DNA of 64,000 nucleotides, from assembly GCF_022919095.1 (NCBI RefSeq), contig NZ_CP095073.1, forward strand, positions 1,798,001 through 1,862,000. Direction: 5' to 3'. A program made the translations under genes and the position numbers. The stretch comes from Halobacillus salinarum (GTDB taxonomy: Bacteria; Bacillota; Bacilli; Bacillales; Halobacillaceae). Numbering within the stretch: the first letter of the stretch is position 1; each line of letters opens with the position of its first letter. Below, one piece after another: positions 1-9,000 of the stretch. Below the pieces are notes generated by a model. The model was not told where the DNA came from, searched no databases, and saw nothing but the letters and a program-made list of their open reading frames with translations.

Positions 1-185
1 GAGGCGAGTTCTCAGTCGTTATCGCAAGTGTCGCTACAGGAACGATGAAGGTATTCAGCGGATTATTTATTGTGGCAGCTGCTTTTATAGGCATGCTGCT
101 CTTTGAACAAGCTTCCAACGTTACGAATAAGATCTACGGTAAACCTGAAAAAAAGAAGAAGCGGTTAAAAGTGCCAGGCAATTAA
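1..185 (+). CDS. C-terminal fragment of a membrane protein, possibly a CPA2-type cation:proton antiporter
   Basis: The open frame enters from the left edge and stops at 183-185; only about 60 residues are visible. They begin with GEFSVVIAS, continue with a hydrophobic helix (about residues 15-35) and end in a basic tail rich in lysine (KPEKKKKR). The GEFS motif followed by a last membrane helix resembles the end of the transport domain of CPA2 (Kef/NapA-like) antiporters, but this rests on one short motif. It ends directly before a terminator shared with the convergent kapB. Any other polytopic transporter with a basic C-tail remains possible. Confidence 0.5.
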   Translation, partial: GEFSVVIASVATGTMKVFSGLFIVAAAFIGMLLFEQASNVTNKIYGKPEKKKKRLKVPGN

Positions 186-186
186 A

Positions 187-214
187 AAACCCTTCTCACG
201 TAGGAAGGGTTTTT
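187..214 (+). terminator. bidirectional terminator between the partial gene and kapB
   Basis: A 9-bp stem (AAACCCTTC / GAAGGGTTT) is flanked by T tracts on both strands. The kapB stop codon lies inside it, so it can serve both convergent genes. Confidence 0.8.
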
Positions 215-596
215 AATTGAAATATTGTTTTTCCAGATCATGGACCTGTTTTAAAGCATGAGCGTTAAATTCAGTTTCCCGCCTTGTCAGCTTCTCTTTC
301 AGCTTGGCGACTGATTCTTTTAAGGATTGTTGATAATCAGGGATTTCATCATGATAAGGGTGTACAGCTTCCTTCTGGACATTGGCTTTTTCGTGAAAAC
401 TCAATGCCTTTCTTTGATGAAAAAAAACTTCTTCTGTTTTTCCAGGATTATGTAAGTCGCCTTGCATCGGATGTTTATCGACCGCGAGTACTTTAACTAA
501 ATAATGGCGGTTTCGATCTTCCACAATTTCTCCTAGATAAATGCCTGATTTATAATGAGCCTTTACCTGGTCTCCCGGCTGAAGTGAATGGCTCAT
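213..596 (-). CDS. kapB: KapB, kinase-associated protein of the sporulation phosphorelay
   Basis: A 127-residue protein matching KapB family hallmarks: a small beta-barrel-like N-terminal half (GDQVKAHYKSG..YLGEI), the segment HYLVKVLAVDKHPMQGDLHNP, and a charged C-terminal helix ending DLEKQYFN. In B. subtilis KapB affects the activity of sporulation kinase KinB feeding Spo0F; that role is inherited by family membership. No signal peptide or lipobox is present, so the old name kinase-associated lipoprotein does not describe this protein. The SD GGAGGTG lies 7 nt upstream of the ATG. Length equals that of the B. subtilis protein. Confidence 0.9.
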   Translation of the reverse strand: MSHSLQPGDQVKAHYKSGIYLGEIVEDRNRHYLVKVLAVDKHPMQGDLHNPGKTEEVFFHQRKALSFHEKANVQKEAVHPYHDEIPDYQQSLKESVAKLKEKLTRRETEFNAHALKQVHDLEKQYFN

Positions 597-715
597 AGAA
601 TCACCTCCTACTATTAATTGTATCAGAGAAGATCAGCTTATAGAAATAAACAAGGGGTGCTTTTGCATGGGAATATTTGATATAATAAAAGCAGAAAGAA
701 GGGTGTGATGCTTCT

Positions 716-898
716 ATGATGGAATTCTTGTACTTTCCGGAAGATAAGTCAGAATATATTCCAGCCATAATTTCCTTATTAATATTTGTGGTGGGGGCAG
801 TGATCACGATGTATATCATTGTGAAAGCTTCCCGTAAACAAGAAAGAAAGTCAGACGAAAATTATCAGACACCTGCAAATCAGGAGCAGAAGAATTAG
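716..898 (+). CDS. small single-span membrane protein of unknown function
   Basis: Sixty residues: a short acidic N-terminus (FPEDKSEYIP), one strong transmembrane helix (about residues 16-37) and a hydrophilic tail rich in K, E, N and Q. A weak purine-rich SD (AAGAAGGG) precedes tandem ATG codons at 716 and 719, either of which could be used. The gene is followed immediately by a good terminator, which supports a real transcription unit divergent from kapB. I recognise no family; topology is probably N-out, C-in from the positive residues after the helix. Confidence 0.6.
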   Translation: MMEFLYFPEDKSEYIPAIISLLIFVVGAVITMYIIVKASRKQERKSDENYQTPANQEQKN

Positions 899-902
899 TT
901 GG

Positions 903-937
903 ACCACGCTTTTAGTTCATATAAAGCGTGGTTTTTT
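903..937 (+). terminator. rho-independent terminator
   Basis: ACCACGCTT / AAGCGTGGT, a 9-bp stem with a 12-nt loop, followed by six T residues. It lies directly after the small membrane protein gene. Confidence 0.85.
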
Positions 938-1011
938 GATGCCGTACGCTGCTGATAAATCTTAAGATATTGGGAAAACTACCGTAAGAAATCGCAGAAC
1001 GGAGGCTTTCC

Positions 1012-1587
1012 ATGAAAATACGTACGGCTGCTTTGATGTTCATTTTATTGGTAAGTGGTTGTAATGCAGATCAGCGTTCCCCTTTGGAGTCATCTTTTTA
1101 TAATGGTGCTGGAGACAAAATAGGCACGGCTACTTTAAAAGAAATGCCAGAAGGAGTTCAGGTGAAAGTGAAGGTCGAGGGTTTAGATCCAGGGCCCCAT
1201 GCGATCCATGTCCATGAGTTTTCAAAATGTAAAGGGCCGGATTTTATCAGTGCGGGCAACCATTTTAATCCTGACTCGAAGCAGCATGGGTTAATGAATG
1301 CCGAAGGCGCACATGCTGGAGATCTCCCTAATATCGAAGCGGATTCAAGTGGAATGGCCCAAGCAGAGCTTATGCTCAGCGATGCTACTTTAAAAGACAG
1401 TCAGAAGTCACTGCTTCGTAAAGAGGGAACTTCCCTGGTGATTCACAGTGGAGTCGATGATGGATTAACACAGCCCGCAGGAAATTCTGGAGAGAGAATC
1501 GCTTGTGCTAAGATTACATTAGATGCAGATCAGAATGAAACAAGCGATCCAACTGAACCTATGGAGAAACAAAAGAAAAGCAAATAA
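1012..1587 (+). CDS. sodC: Cu/Zn superoxide dismutase lipoprotein (SodC/YojM type)
   Basis: This 191-residue extracytoplasmic Cu,Zn-SOD begins with a lipoprotein signal peptide and lipobox LVSGC (Cys17). The motif HAIHVHEF gives Cu ligands His66 and His68; GNHFNP gives bridging His84; His92, His101 and Asp104 (HAGDLPN) fit the zinc site; His145 (VIHSGVDDG) is the fourth Cu ligand. Cys73 and Cys165 can form the conserved disulfide, and Arg162 (GNSGERIAC) is the substrate-guiding arginine. It should convert superoxide to peroxide at the outer membrane face. A hydrophilic C-tail (residues 170-191) is extra. The SD GGAGG precedes the ATG. The recalled B. subtilis homologue YojM lacks two Cu ligands; this one does not. 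Confidence 0.93.
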   Translation: MKIRTAALMFILLVSGCNADQRSPLESSFYNGAGDKIGTATLKEMPEGVQVKVKVEGLDPGPHAIHVHEFSKCKGPDFISAGNHFNPDSKQHGLMNAEGAHAGDLPNIEADSSGMAQAELMLSDATLKDSQKSLLRKEGTSLVIHSGVDDGLTQPAGNSGERIACAKITLDADQNETSDPTEPMEKQKKSK

Positions 1588-1609
1588 CACCAGGAGAGGT
1601 CATTATCTT

Positions 1610-1711
1610 ATGAAAACCCATGCAGATCTTAGGGAATTTCTTCCGCTTATTTTCATAAGAAATATAAAGAACTGGGAAAATAGTGTTTCAGACATAATAA
1701 TATCCGAATGA
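1610..1711 (+). CDS. possible 34-residue ORF downstream of sodC
   Basis: A good SD (AGGAGAGG) precedes an ATG opening MKTHADLREFLPLIF and running to a stop just before the next hairpin. It has no recognisable family. It may be a real small peptide, or the start of a decayed gene: the following 290 nt contain no open frame. Confidence 0.25.
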   Translation: MKTHADLREFLPLIFIRNIKNWENSVSDIIISE

Positions 1712-1756
1712 AGGTGAACTTATTAGGATAAGATTTCACCATCATTCGGATTTTTC
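1702..1756 (+). terminator. terminator downstream of sodC
   Basis: A long, imperfect stem (ATCCGAATGA-AGGTGAA / TTTCACC-ATCATTCGGAT) is followed by a T tract. It closes the sodC transcription unit. Confidence 0.7.
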
Positions 1757-2049
1757 ATGGCAGATGATCTTCAAATTTCAATGAGCTGAAGGCATGTCCT
1801 CTTCCCCAGAAAATCTTCCTCAGATTAAGGGGATGATGGTAGCATAGGAGATGCAGGTCTTAATCAAACTTCCTTTACCTGCGTACACTCCTCAGGAAGC
1901 AAAGACTACTTGTATGATGTGCCGTTCATGCTGAAGCATTCGCGCATTTTATACTGGTGAACACGAACCTTCGGTGGTTCCGGAATATCCCTGCCCATCA
2001 ATGTTAGTCTCAAGAGGGAATGCTATTAATCATGGCCCAGCCTCTTCAT
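1757..2049. other. 293-nt stretch with no recognisable gene
   Basis: It lies between the sodC terminator and the 3' end of patB. No open frame, tRNA or clear terminator is seen on either strand. It could be the remnant of a decayed gene, but I cannot identify one. Confidence 0.4.
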
Positions 2050-3225
2050 TTATTCTATTTCTTTAACTGCATTGATTATCCGGTTCGTTCCTTCCACAAT
2101 CAGGTCTTTAGGCGCAGCGATATTCAATCTCATAAATCCATTCCCTTCTTCACCGAAGGAGGCGCCGTCATTAAGACCAACTTTTGCATTTTTTTGCATG
2201 AATTTTTTGAGTTCTGCTTGTGTAAAACCAAGTTTTCGGCAGTCCATCCAAAGCAAGTAGGTTCCTTCAGCTGGTAGAATTCGAATGGATTTTGTTTCTT
2301 TTTCAAATCGTTCAGTTACATAGTCACGATGAGCTTCTAAAGTGTCGAGCAATTCCTCAAGCCAGTCATCTCCATCTTTATAAGCGGCTTCTAAAGCAGT
2401 AATTCCGAGTGTGTTTAACATGTGGATGCCCTGTTGTTTAAATTGGTTCATGACCGGTTCTCGCAAAGATTTATCCGGGGTAACTAAATAAGATACTTGA
2501 AGCCCTGCTAAATTAAACGTTTTAGTAGGAGAAAGACAAGTAATCGTCATCTTCTTCATTTCTTCGGAAAGTGAGGCGATTGGAATGTGTTTATTTGGTT
2601 TGAAAACAAGATCTGCATGGATCTCATCAGCGATAATTTTTACGTTATGTTTAACACAAATGTCACCCATCTTCATGAGTTCTTCTTTTGTCCAGACCCT
2701 GCCGACAGGATTATGAGGGTTGCATAGAATAAATACCTTCACTTCATGTTCAATAATCTTTTGTTCAAAGTCTTCAAAATCAATTCGGTATTGATCGTTC
2801 TCGAGCTTGAGCTGATTTTTTACAAGAGTTCGCTCGTGTTCGTTGACGACCGAATAAAACGGCGGATAAACAGGTGTTTGAATTAATATGGCGTCTGCTT
2901 TTTCAGTCAGTGCTTGAATAATCATATGCAAACTAGGAATAACTCCAGGGCTGTAGGAAATCCAATCTCCATCCACTTTCCAATCGTGTCGGCGTTCCAG
3001 CCAGCTTACGATATAATCCCTAAATAGATGATCGGCAACCGTGTAGCCGAATATTCCGTGGGAGACCCTTTCCTGCAAGGCCTCTGTAACAGCTTGTGGA
3101 GTTTTAAAATCCATATCTGCTACCCACATAGGAAGGACATCTTTGTCCTGGTAAAGTTCTTCAGCCATGTCCCACTTGACGGAGCGTGTGCCCCTGCGGG
3201 GAATTACTTCAGTAAATTGGCTCAT
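2050..3225 (-). CDS. patB: PatB/MalY-type PLP-dependent C-S lyase (cystathionine beta-lyase)
   Basis: A fold-type I PLP enzyme of about 391 residues. The Schiff-base lysine is in SPTKTFNLAGLQ; the cofactor-contacting segments CNPHNPVGRVWT and ADEIHADLVF are intact, and a C-terminal FMRLNIAAP motif carries the carboxylate-binding arginine. MalY/PatB enzymes split cystathionine or other cysteine conjugates to give homocysteine or thiols, pyruvate and ammonia; the subfamily also includes aminotransferases. The open frame extends to 3249, but GGAGGG lies 6 nt before the ATG at 3225, so I use MSQFTEV as the start. Confidence 0.85.
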   Translation of the reverse strand: MSQFTEVIPRRGTRSVKWDMAEELYQDKDVLPMWVADMDFKTPQAVTEALQERVSHGIFGYTVADHLFRDYIVSWLERRHDWKVDGDWISYSPGVIPSLHMIIQALTEKADAILIQTPVYPPFYSVVNEHERTLVKNQLKLENDQYRIDFEDFEQKIIEHEVKVFILCNPHNPVGRVWTKEELMKMGDICVKHNVKIIADEIHADLVFKPNKHIPIASLSEEMKKMTITCLSPTKTFNLAGLQVSYLVTPDKSLREPVMNQFKQQGIHMLNTLGITALEAAYKDGDDWLEELLDTLEAHRDYVTERFEKETKSIRILPAEGTYLLWMDCRKLGFTQAELKKFMQKNAKVGLNDGASFGEEGNGFMRLNIAAPKDLIVEGTNRIINAVKEIE

Positions 3226-3312
3226 CATGATCCCTCCAACATTATTCATTATCTCTTCTTATCATATCGAATCTTATGTTTGGTGAGAAATATGCTGTTT
3301 ATGTTTTAAAAG

Positions 3313-3346
3313 CAAAAAAAAAGCAAAGCGATCGATCCGCTTTGCT
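3313..3346 (-). terminator. terminator of the XRE regulator gene
   Basis: Read on the minus strand, a 9-bp stem (AGCAAAGCG / CGCTTTGCT) is followed by nine T residues. It separates the regulator gene from patB. Confidence 0.85.
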
Positions 3347-3419
3347 CACACAGGGGGAATACGAGAAAGTCTTACAATACTAGTAATAACCCTTAATCTA
3401 TATTTCTAAACCTATTAAT

Positions 3420-3773
3420 TTATTTTTTTTCAGTTTCTAATCCATAAAGTAAATTCATAGCTTTTAAAACATCACGTTCAGAGAAATCCTTTGCTTTCTT
3501 TAAAATGAGTTTTGAGCGCTTAATTCCAATCGCAAAAATTAAATCTTCAAGCTCTTTGTCGATTTGATGATCCTCTTTCTCAAACTCCATTAATTCAGAT
3601 GCAGGAATGTCCAACACGGTAGAAATCTTTAATATCGTATCGAGTTCAGGCTCCACTTCGTCTTTTTCATAGCTTTCGAGACGATGTACTCCGATCCTTG
3701 CCTTTAATGCAAGGTCTTCCAATGAAAAATTTTTCATAGTACGATATTTGCGAATATTCTCACCAATAGACAT
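3420..3773 (-). CDS. XRE-family helix-turn-helix regulator
   Basis: A 117-residue DNA-binding protein. Residues 1-60 form a Cro/C1-type HTH (IGENIRKYRTMKNFSLEDLA, then RIGVHRLESYEKDEVEPELDTILKIS). The rest is a helical C-terminal domain with many charged residues, probably for dimerisation or ligand sensing. The longer open frame starts at 3827, but AAGGAGG is only 1 nt from the ATG at 3779 and 7 nt from the ATG at 3773, so the latter is preferred. It is divergent from yugI; its target is unknown, and the yugI promoter region is the obvious candidate. Confidence 0.8.
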   Translation of the reverse strand: MSIGENIRKYRTMKNFSLEDLALKARIGVHRLESYEKDEVEPELDTILKISTVLDIPASELMEFEKEDHQIDKELEDLIFAIGIKRSKLILKKAKDFSERDVLKAMNLLYGLETEKK

Positions 3774-3991
3774 CTTCATTCCTCCTTCACTCTTTTCTAA
3801 ATTATACCATGGGAAGAAGTTCACCATCTAAAAGGTTTTTGAATATTTAAGCACAATTCTTTACATTGTATGTGGATGCTTCATACTAAAGCACTTATTT
3901 TCTTTGAAAGCTTTGCTAATTCAATTGAACTGTGGTAAAATCATTAATTGCGTGAAATGAAGCGAATAATATATATCAGGAGTTGTATAGC

Positions 3992-4375
3992 ATGTCAGAT
4001 AAGTTTCAAGAAGGTCAAGTAATAGAAGGAAAAGTAACAGGAATTCAACCTTATGGAGCGTTTGTTGCCCTGGATGATCAAGTACAGGGTCTTGTCCATA
4101 TTTCTGAAGTCACTCATGGGTTTGTTAAAGATATTAACGAACATCTAACAGAAGGCGATGAAGTAAAAGTTAAGATTCTTAACATTGACGAAGAGAGCAA
4201 TAAATATTCTCTTTCCATCCGGGCGACTCAGGAAGCTCCAAAAAAAGAAAGCCGTCCTCGCAAACAGGCAGCACCAAAGCAGCAGGAAGAATCTGCGGCT
4301 GGGTTCAATACGTTGAAGGATAAGCTTGAAGACTGGATCAAACAATCAGATGATCGTGAGAAATATCGTAATTAG
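3992..4375 (+). CDS. yugI: YugI, S1-domain RNA-binding protein (general stress protein 13)
   Basis: A 127-residue protein with one S1 domain (residues 3-75: GQVIEGKVTGIQPYGAFVAL, LVHISEVTHGFV, GDEVKVKILNID) followed by a basic linker and a helical tail ending KLEDWIKQSDDREKYRN. Single-S1 proteins of this type bind RNA and associate with ribosomes. An upstream in-frame TTG exists, but AGGAG is 9 nt before the ATG at 3992. A strong terminator follows, so it is monocistronic. Confidence 0.9.
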   Translation: MSDKFQEGQVIEGKVTGIQPYGAFVALDDQVQGLVHISEVTHGFVKDINEHLTEGDEVKVKILNIDEESNKYSLSIRATQEAPKKESRPRKQAAPKQQEESAAGFNTLKDKLEDWIKQSDDREKYRN

Positions 4376-4380
4376 CAGGA

Positions 4381-4410
4381 AAAACCCGGCAGCTGCTGCC
4401 GGGTTTTTTT
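4381..4410 (+). terminator. terminator of yugI
   Basis: CCCGGCAGC / GCTGCCGGG, a compact GC-rich stem, is followed by seven T residues; the preceding A run makes it partly bidirectional with yuzA. Confidence 0.9.
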
Positions 4411-4427
4411 GTTTCAAAACTGTCAGG

Positions 4428-4664
4428 TTACTTTGTCGATTCTGCAGTCGCTTCATCATAATCAGCTGCAGGCGAAAAGTAAAGGGAAATTGCGATAAGT
4501 CCACTGATACCTACAAGTGTATAAATGACACGAGCGAAAGCTCCGCTTTGCTCTCCACCACCGAATAGCGCTGCAACAAGGTCATATTGGAATAAACCAA
4601 TTAATCCCCAGTTGATGGCACCGATGATAATCAGCAATAGAGCTGTACGTTGAATCCAGTTCAT
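4428..4664 (-). CDS. yuzA: YuzA, DUF378 small membrane protein
   Basis: A 78-residue protein with the DUF378 signature: two hydrophobic helices, the first containing IGAINWGLIGLFQYDLV and the second YTLVGISGLIAISLYF. The family is conserved in Firmicutes without a known biochemical role. GGAGGG precedes the ATG. The position next to yugI and yugJ matches the order I recall in B. subtilis. Confidence 0.88.
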   Translation of the reverse strand: MNWIQRTALLLIIIGAINWGLIGLFQYDLVAALFGGGEQSGAFARVIYTLVGISGLIAISLYFSPAADYDEATAESTK

Positions 4665-4807
4665 GTTTTAACCCTCCTGTATTAGTAATAAATCACTCAT
4701 AGCTTAAACTATAGTTAGAAAAATATACATGAGGCATTATTTTTGAGAACTGAAAGCATTTCCGAGATAATATTAAACGAAAGTCAGGAAATGAGAGGAG
4801 CAATAAG

Positions 4808-5974
4808 ATGGATGCATTTACTTTTCAAAATCCGACAAAGTTAATCTTCGGTAAAAACCAAGTCGAAAAATTACAGGCAGAACTTCCTGAAAACACAAGC
4901 AAGGTGCTTTTAGTATACGGAGGGGGAAGTATAAAACGGAATGGTCTTTATGATCAGGTGATTAAACAGCTCCAGCAGGCAGAGGTCGAAGTAACTGAAC
5001 TTGGAGGAGTAGAACCAAACCCAAGGTTAAGCACTGTAAGAGAAGGTGTGGACCTGTGTAAGCGTGAAAACATTGATTTTATTTTAGCAGTTGGCGGTGG
5101 AAGTGTAATTGATTGTTCAAAAACTATTGCTGCCGGTGCTAAATATGATGGTGATGCGTGGGATCTTGTTACGAAAAAAGCCACCCCTGATGGCGCTCTT
5201 CCCTTTGGTACTGTACTCACTCTGGCAGCTACAGGTTCTGAAATGAACGCAGGAGCTGTCATTACGAATTGGGAAACAAATGAAAAATACGGGTGGGGTT
5301 ATGCCCCTTATACATTTCCTAAATTCTCCATACTTGATCCTCAAAACACAATAACGGTCCCGCGTGACCAAACTGTTTATGGGATCGTTGATATGATGAG
5401 TCATTTATTTGAACAATATTTTCACAACCCAACTGATTCCATCGTTCAAGATGAGATGGTTGAAGGTGTACTGCGTGCTGTGATTGATACCGCTCCTAAA
5501 TTACTGGAAAACCTGGAGTCATATGAACACCGTGAAACGATCCTTTATGCTGGTACCATTGCATTAAACGGTATGCTTCAAATGGGCTACCGCGGGGATT
5601 GGGGAAGCCATAATATTGAACATGCCGTTTCTGCAGTGTACGATATCCCTCATGCTGGTGGCCTTGCTATTCTGTTTCCTAATTGGATGACGCATAACCT
5701 GGATGTGGATGAAAAACGTTTTGCACGAATGGCGGAAAAGGTCTTCCGCGTTAATAGGGAAGGAAAAACAGATCGACAAACAGCGGAAGAAGGTATTGCA
5801 GCCCTTCGTTCCTTCTGGTCATCAATTGGTGCTCCATCCGCGCTTTCAGATTACCAAATTGGTGAAGATAAGTTCGATTTGATTGTTGAGCGTTCCATGA
5901 ACCGTGGAACATTTGGCAATTTTACTAAACTTGAAGGAACTGATGTTGAAAAAATTCTAGAAATGTCGAAATAA
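4808..5974 (+). CDS. yugJ: iron-containing alcohol dehydrogenase (YugJ/butanol dehydrogenase type)
   Basis: A 388-residue group III alcohol dehydrogenase, probably NAD(P)H-dependent butanol/butyraldehyde-type. The N-terminal nucleotide-binding half carries [13 protein letters not shown]; the metal-binding half carries [15 protein letters not shown] (Asp and His ligands) and [22 protein letters not shown] (two further His ligands). Length is normal for the family. The SD is GAGAGGAG. It has its own terminator and is followed by pgi. The substrate is not set by the sequence. Confidence 0.88.
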   Translation: MDAFTFQNPTKLIFGKNQVEKLQAELPENTSKVLLVYGGGSIKRNGLYDQVIKQLQQAEVEVTELGGVEPNPRLSTVREGVDLCKRENIDFILAVGGGSVIDCSKTIAAGAKYDGDAWDLVTKKATPDGALPFGTVLTLAATGSEMNAGAVITNWETNEKYGWGYAPYTFPKFSILDPQNTITVPRDQTVYGIVDMMSHLFEQYFHNPTDSIVQDEMVEGVLRAVIDTAPKLLENLESYEHRETILYAGTIALNGMLQMGYRGDWGSHNIEHAVSAVYDIPHAGGLAILFPNWMTHNLDVDEKRFARMAEKVFRVNREGKTDRQTAEEGIAALRSFWSSIGAPSALSDYQIGEDKFDLIVERSMNRGTFGNFTKLEGTDVEKILEMSK

Positions 5975-5986
5975 CACTTTATTAGT

Positions 5987-6018
5987 AGAGATGCGGGGAA
6001 ATCCCGCGTCTCTTTTTT
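5987..6018 (+). terminator. terminator of yugJ
   Basis: AGAGATGCGGG / CCCGCGTCTCT with a short loop, followed by six T residues. Confidence 0.85.
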
Positions 6019-6119
6019 AATTGTATCCGGTTACAATCTTCTGTTTTCTTGATTTGCTGACGAGGTTTCGATAAAGTGAAATTGGCTTACTTAAATTATT
6101 TACAAATGGAGGAGAATTA

Positions 6120-7466
6120 ATGACACATATTCGTTTTGATTATGAAAAAGCTTTGCCATTCTTTGAAGAGCATGAACTGGAATATATGCAGGGTACAGTT
6201 TCCCTCGCGCACCAGGCATTGCATGAGGGAACGGGAGCGGGAAATGATTTTCTCGGCTGGCTCGACCTTCCTGAAAATTATGATAAAGAAGAGTTTACCC
6301 GCATAAAGCAAGCAGCTGAAAAAATCAAATCGGATTCCGATGTTCTGCTGGTCATTGGTATTGGCGGATCTTATCTTGGTGCTCGTGCAGCAATTGAAAT
6401 GCTGAACCACAGTTTTTATAATGTACTCGCCTCAGAACAAAGAAAAACACCTCAAGTATTCTTTGTCGGCAACAGCATTAGTGCTCCTTACATGAACGAA
6501 CTCTTTGATGTATTAGAAGGAAAAGACGTCTCAGTAAATGTGATTTCAAAAAGCGGTACAACTACGGAGCCTGCAATTGCGTTCCGTGTATTCCGTAAAT
6601 TTCTCGAAGACAAATACGGTAAAGAAGAAGCTAAAAATCGTATTTATGCTACTACGGACAAAGAAAAAGGGGCACTTAAAACCCTTGCTTCAGAACAAGG
6701 CTATGAAACCTTTGTCGTTCCTGATGATGTTGGCGGCCGCTATTCTGTATTGACTGCGGTTGGGCTGCTTCCTATTGCAGCGAGTGGCATTGATATTGAC
6801 GAAATGATGAATGGAGCACAGCAGAGCCGCAATGAGCTTGGCTCAGAACAATTGAAAGACAACCCAGCTTACCAGTATGCAGCAGTCAGAAATGTTTTAT
6901 ATAATAAGGGAAGATCCATTGAAATGATGGTTAATTATGAACCATCATTACAGTATTTTTCTGAGTGGTGGAAACAATTATTCGGTGAAAGCGAAGGAAA
7001 AGACCAAAAAGGAATCTTTCCTGCTTCTGCTAATTTTTCTACGGATCTACATTCTCTCGGTCAATACATTCAGGATGGCAGAAAGCAGCTGTTTGAGACA
7101 GTTATTCACGTTGAATCACCTAGCTCTGACATGAAAATTGAGGAAGATGAACAAAACCTGGATGGACTGAATTATTTAGCAGGAAAGACTGTTGATCAAG
7201 TAAATGAAAAGGCATACCAAGGCACGATGCTTGCTCATACGGACGGTCAAGTGCCAAATCTAATTGTTCATATTCCAAAACGGGATTCCTTTACATTTGG
7301 TTATCTTGCCTACTTTTTTGAGAAAGCATGTGCAATTAGTGGATATATTTTAGGAGTTAATCCATTTGATCAGCCAGGGGTCGAAGCATATAAGAAGAAT
7401 ATGTTCGCCCTGTTAGGGAAACCAGGTTTTGAAGAAGAGAAAAAGCAATTAGAGCAACGCTTATAA
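6120..7466 (+). CDS. pgi: glucose-6-phosphate isomerase
   Basis: A 448-residue Pgi of the short Gram-positive type that interconverts glucose-6-phosphate and fructose-6-phosphate in glycolysis and gluconeogenesis. Diagnostic segments are [33 protein letters not shown] (phosphate-binding SKSGTT loop), [14 protein letters not shown] and, near the C-terminus, [20 protein letters not shown], which is the second Pgi signature with the catalytic lysine. GGAGGA lies upstream of the ATG. It is monocistronic, with a terminator following. Confidence 0.96.
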   Translation: MTHIRFDYEKALPFFEEHELEYMQGTVSLAHQALHEGTGAGNDFLGWLDLPENYDKEEFTRIKQAAEKIKSDSDVLLVIGIGGSYLGARAAIEMLNHSFYNVLASEQRKTPQVFFVGNSISAPYMNELFDVLEGKDVSVNVISKSGTTTEPAIAFRVFRKFLEDKYGKEEAKNRIYATTDKEKGALKTLASEQGYETFVVPDDVGGRYSVLTAVGLLPIAASGIDIDEMMNGAQQSRNELGSEQLKDNPAYQYAAVRNVLYNKGRSIEMMVNYEPSLQYFSEWWKQLFGESEGKDQKGIFPASANFSTDLHSLGQYIQDGRKQLFETVIHVESPSSDMKIEEDEQNLDGLNYLAGKTVDQVNEKAYQGTMLAHTDGQVPNLIVHIPKRDSFTFGYLAYFFEKACAISGYILGVNPFDQPGVEAYKKNMFALLGKPGFEEEKKQLEQRL

Positions 7467-7472
7467 TCCTTT

Positions 7473-7512
7473 CCTCAGACATCCATATAATGGATGATCT
7501 GAGGTTTTTTTT
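7473..7512 (+). terminator. terminator of pgi
   Basis: CCTCAGAC-ATCCAT / ATGGAT-GATCTGAGG stem followed by eight T residues. Confidence 0.88.
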
Positions 7513-7546
7513 ATGGGGCAGTCTATAACTAAAAGGAGGGATGAAT

Positions 7547-7975
7547 GTGATTCCACTATCATCTTCAATTACAGGAGAAGTATATGCATTTAGCGATATC
7601 GAGCAAGAGCTTCATCCATTAGGGTTCAGGCTTTCTGACAATTGGGATTATGAACATGGCTATTTCGATTATAAAATTGACAGTCAGGATGGTTATCACT
7701 TTTTGAGAATACCATTCTCCGTCACCGCTGGAAGTTTGGATAGTCCCTATGACAGCTCACTTGTTAGAGTGGAGGAACCTTTTCTACTTGCCCATATTTA
7801 TCAGGATGGCTTAGATGATCATGTCAGGGAGGGAAACTTCCGAGCCGCTTTTGATCAATTCCAAGAACCAAAAGACAAAGATGGCCACGTCCCGGAACGC
7901 TATGTCAACATAGGCCGAGAGCTGATTGAAAATGTAGAACAAGCATTAACTTCTAAGCGGAGTGAACACAATTAA
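7547..7975 (+). CDS. yugN: YugN-like family protein
   Basis: A 142-residue member of the YugN family, whose function is unknown. The fold is predicted alpha/beta (LHPLGFRLSDNWDYEHGYFDYKID, HFLRIPFSVTAGSLD). An ATG at 7541 touches AAAGGAGGG with no spacer, while the GTG at 7547 has a 6-nt spacer and gives the family's usual N-terminus IPL; I choose the GTG. Its last 30 nt overlap the 3' end of the convergent channel gene. Confidence 0.82.
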   Translation: MIPLSSSITGEVYAFSDIEQELHPLGFRLSDNWDYEHGYFDYKIDSQDGYHFLRIPFSVTAGSLDSPYDSSLVRVEEPFLLAHIYQDGLDDHVREGNFRAAFDQFQEPKDKDGHVPERYVNIGRELIENVEQALTSKRSEHN

Positions 7976-8944
7976 CCGATCGCCTCTTTCCAATTGCATG
8001 TTCAGCTGGATGTGAAAATTAATCTCCTTTTCTTTCTTCACAGCGATGACTAAATGGTTTTCGCTAAGGAAATGCTCCATAATCTTGATCATTGATTCTC
8101 CCAATAATTTTTCTGGGAGCTCTTCTTCGTGAAACTGAGAGGAAGTGAGCAGATCAAGAAGCAGTTGAAAAGGCTGAGCCGGTTCATTTCTATATAACTC
8201 GTGGTAAAACAAGCTGCTCATAAAATCATTGGATCGAATAACTGTATTCGCTCCGGCACGCTGAGCATTGATTTTTTGGCGCTCGGTTAATACTTCAGCG
8301 ATGATAAACAGCTGAGGATGGTGTCCCTTCAAGGCTACGGTTTGATGGATGACGGATTGATCAGCTTGTTCTTCCTTTTTCGAAGGATCAGCTGTGACTA
8401 CGGCTATCCTTGCTTCTTTCACATTGGCTTTCTCTAATATTTCTTCGTTGGAAGCATCTCCCTTAATAAAATGGACGAGAGGGAGACGTTCATAAAATTC
8501 GTTCATCGTTCGGTCGATCAATACGATCTTTTCCTGCGACTCATATTGCTGTACCATGTCAATTAATTGACGGGTCCTTTCATTCCAGCCAATTAGTACG
8601 AGATGGCCGTTGTTTTTATAGGGAACTTCCCCACGGCTTAAAGCTTGTTCATGTTTTACTGTGGCTGCGGATAAAGTAGCCATGTAAAATGTAACCAGCC
8701 CTCCTCCTGAAAGAATGAGGACGATCCCTGTAATTTTTCCTGCCGGGCTAAGAGGAACATAATCACCATACCCAACTGTAGCTCCTGTCACAAACGCCCA
8801 CCAAATGCCGTCGAAAATGGTTGGAAAACTTAATGGTTCGAGAAGGTGTATGATCAAGCCAAATAAACCCATTAAGATTAGAACAGTACCGAGCAATCTC
8901 ATAAAGATAGGTATTCGAAAGTAAAAGCGAATCCAATTCTGCAT
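7946..8944 (-). CDS. yugO: YugO-type potassium channel with RCK/TrkA-N domain
   Basis: A 332-residue two-helix K+ channel subunit. TM1 (about 17-35), a pore loop with selectivity filter TVGYGD (residues 56-61) and TM2 (about 70-93) are followed by an RCK/TrkA-N Rossmann domain (HLVLIGWNERT from about 110; DASNEEILEKANV) and a C-terminal TrkA-C-like portion. It should tetramerise and gate K+ flux in response to a cytosolic ligand. In B. subtilis YugO acts in K+ signalling in biofilms; I see no mstX-like ORF upstream here. The frame is open to 8971, but AGAAGGGAG precedes the ATG at 8944. Confidence 0.88.
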   Translation of the reverse strand: MQNWIRFYFRIPIFMRLLGTVLILMGLFGLIIHLLEPLSFPTIFDGIWWAFVTGATVGYGDYVPLSPAGKITGIVLILSGGGLVTFYMATLSAATVKHEQALSRGEVPYKNNGHLVLIGWNERTRQLIDMVQQYESQEKIVLIDRTMNEFYERLPLVHFIKGDASNEEILEKANVKEARIAVVTADPSKKEEQADQSVIHQTVALKGHHPQLFIIAEVLTERQKINAQRAGANTVIRSNDFMSSLFYHELYRNEPAQPFQLLLDLLTSSQFHEEELPEKLLGESMIKIMEHFLSENHLVIAVKKEKEINFHIQLNMQLERGDRLIVFTPLRS

Positions 8945-9000
8945 GGCCGTCTCCCTTCTTTTTACTTTCATTATGGGTATTCCTTAAGGAATTCAAACAT

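Noticed and set aside
1757-2049. Decayed mobile element or gene between sodC and patB
   Set aside because: No terminal repeats or transposase-like frame could be found on either strand.
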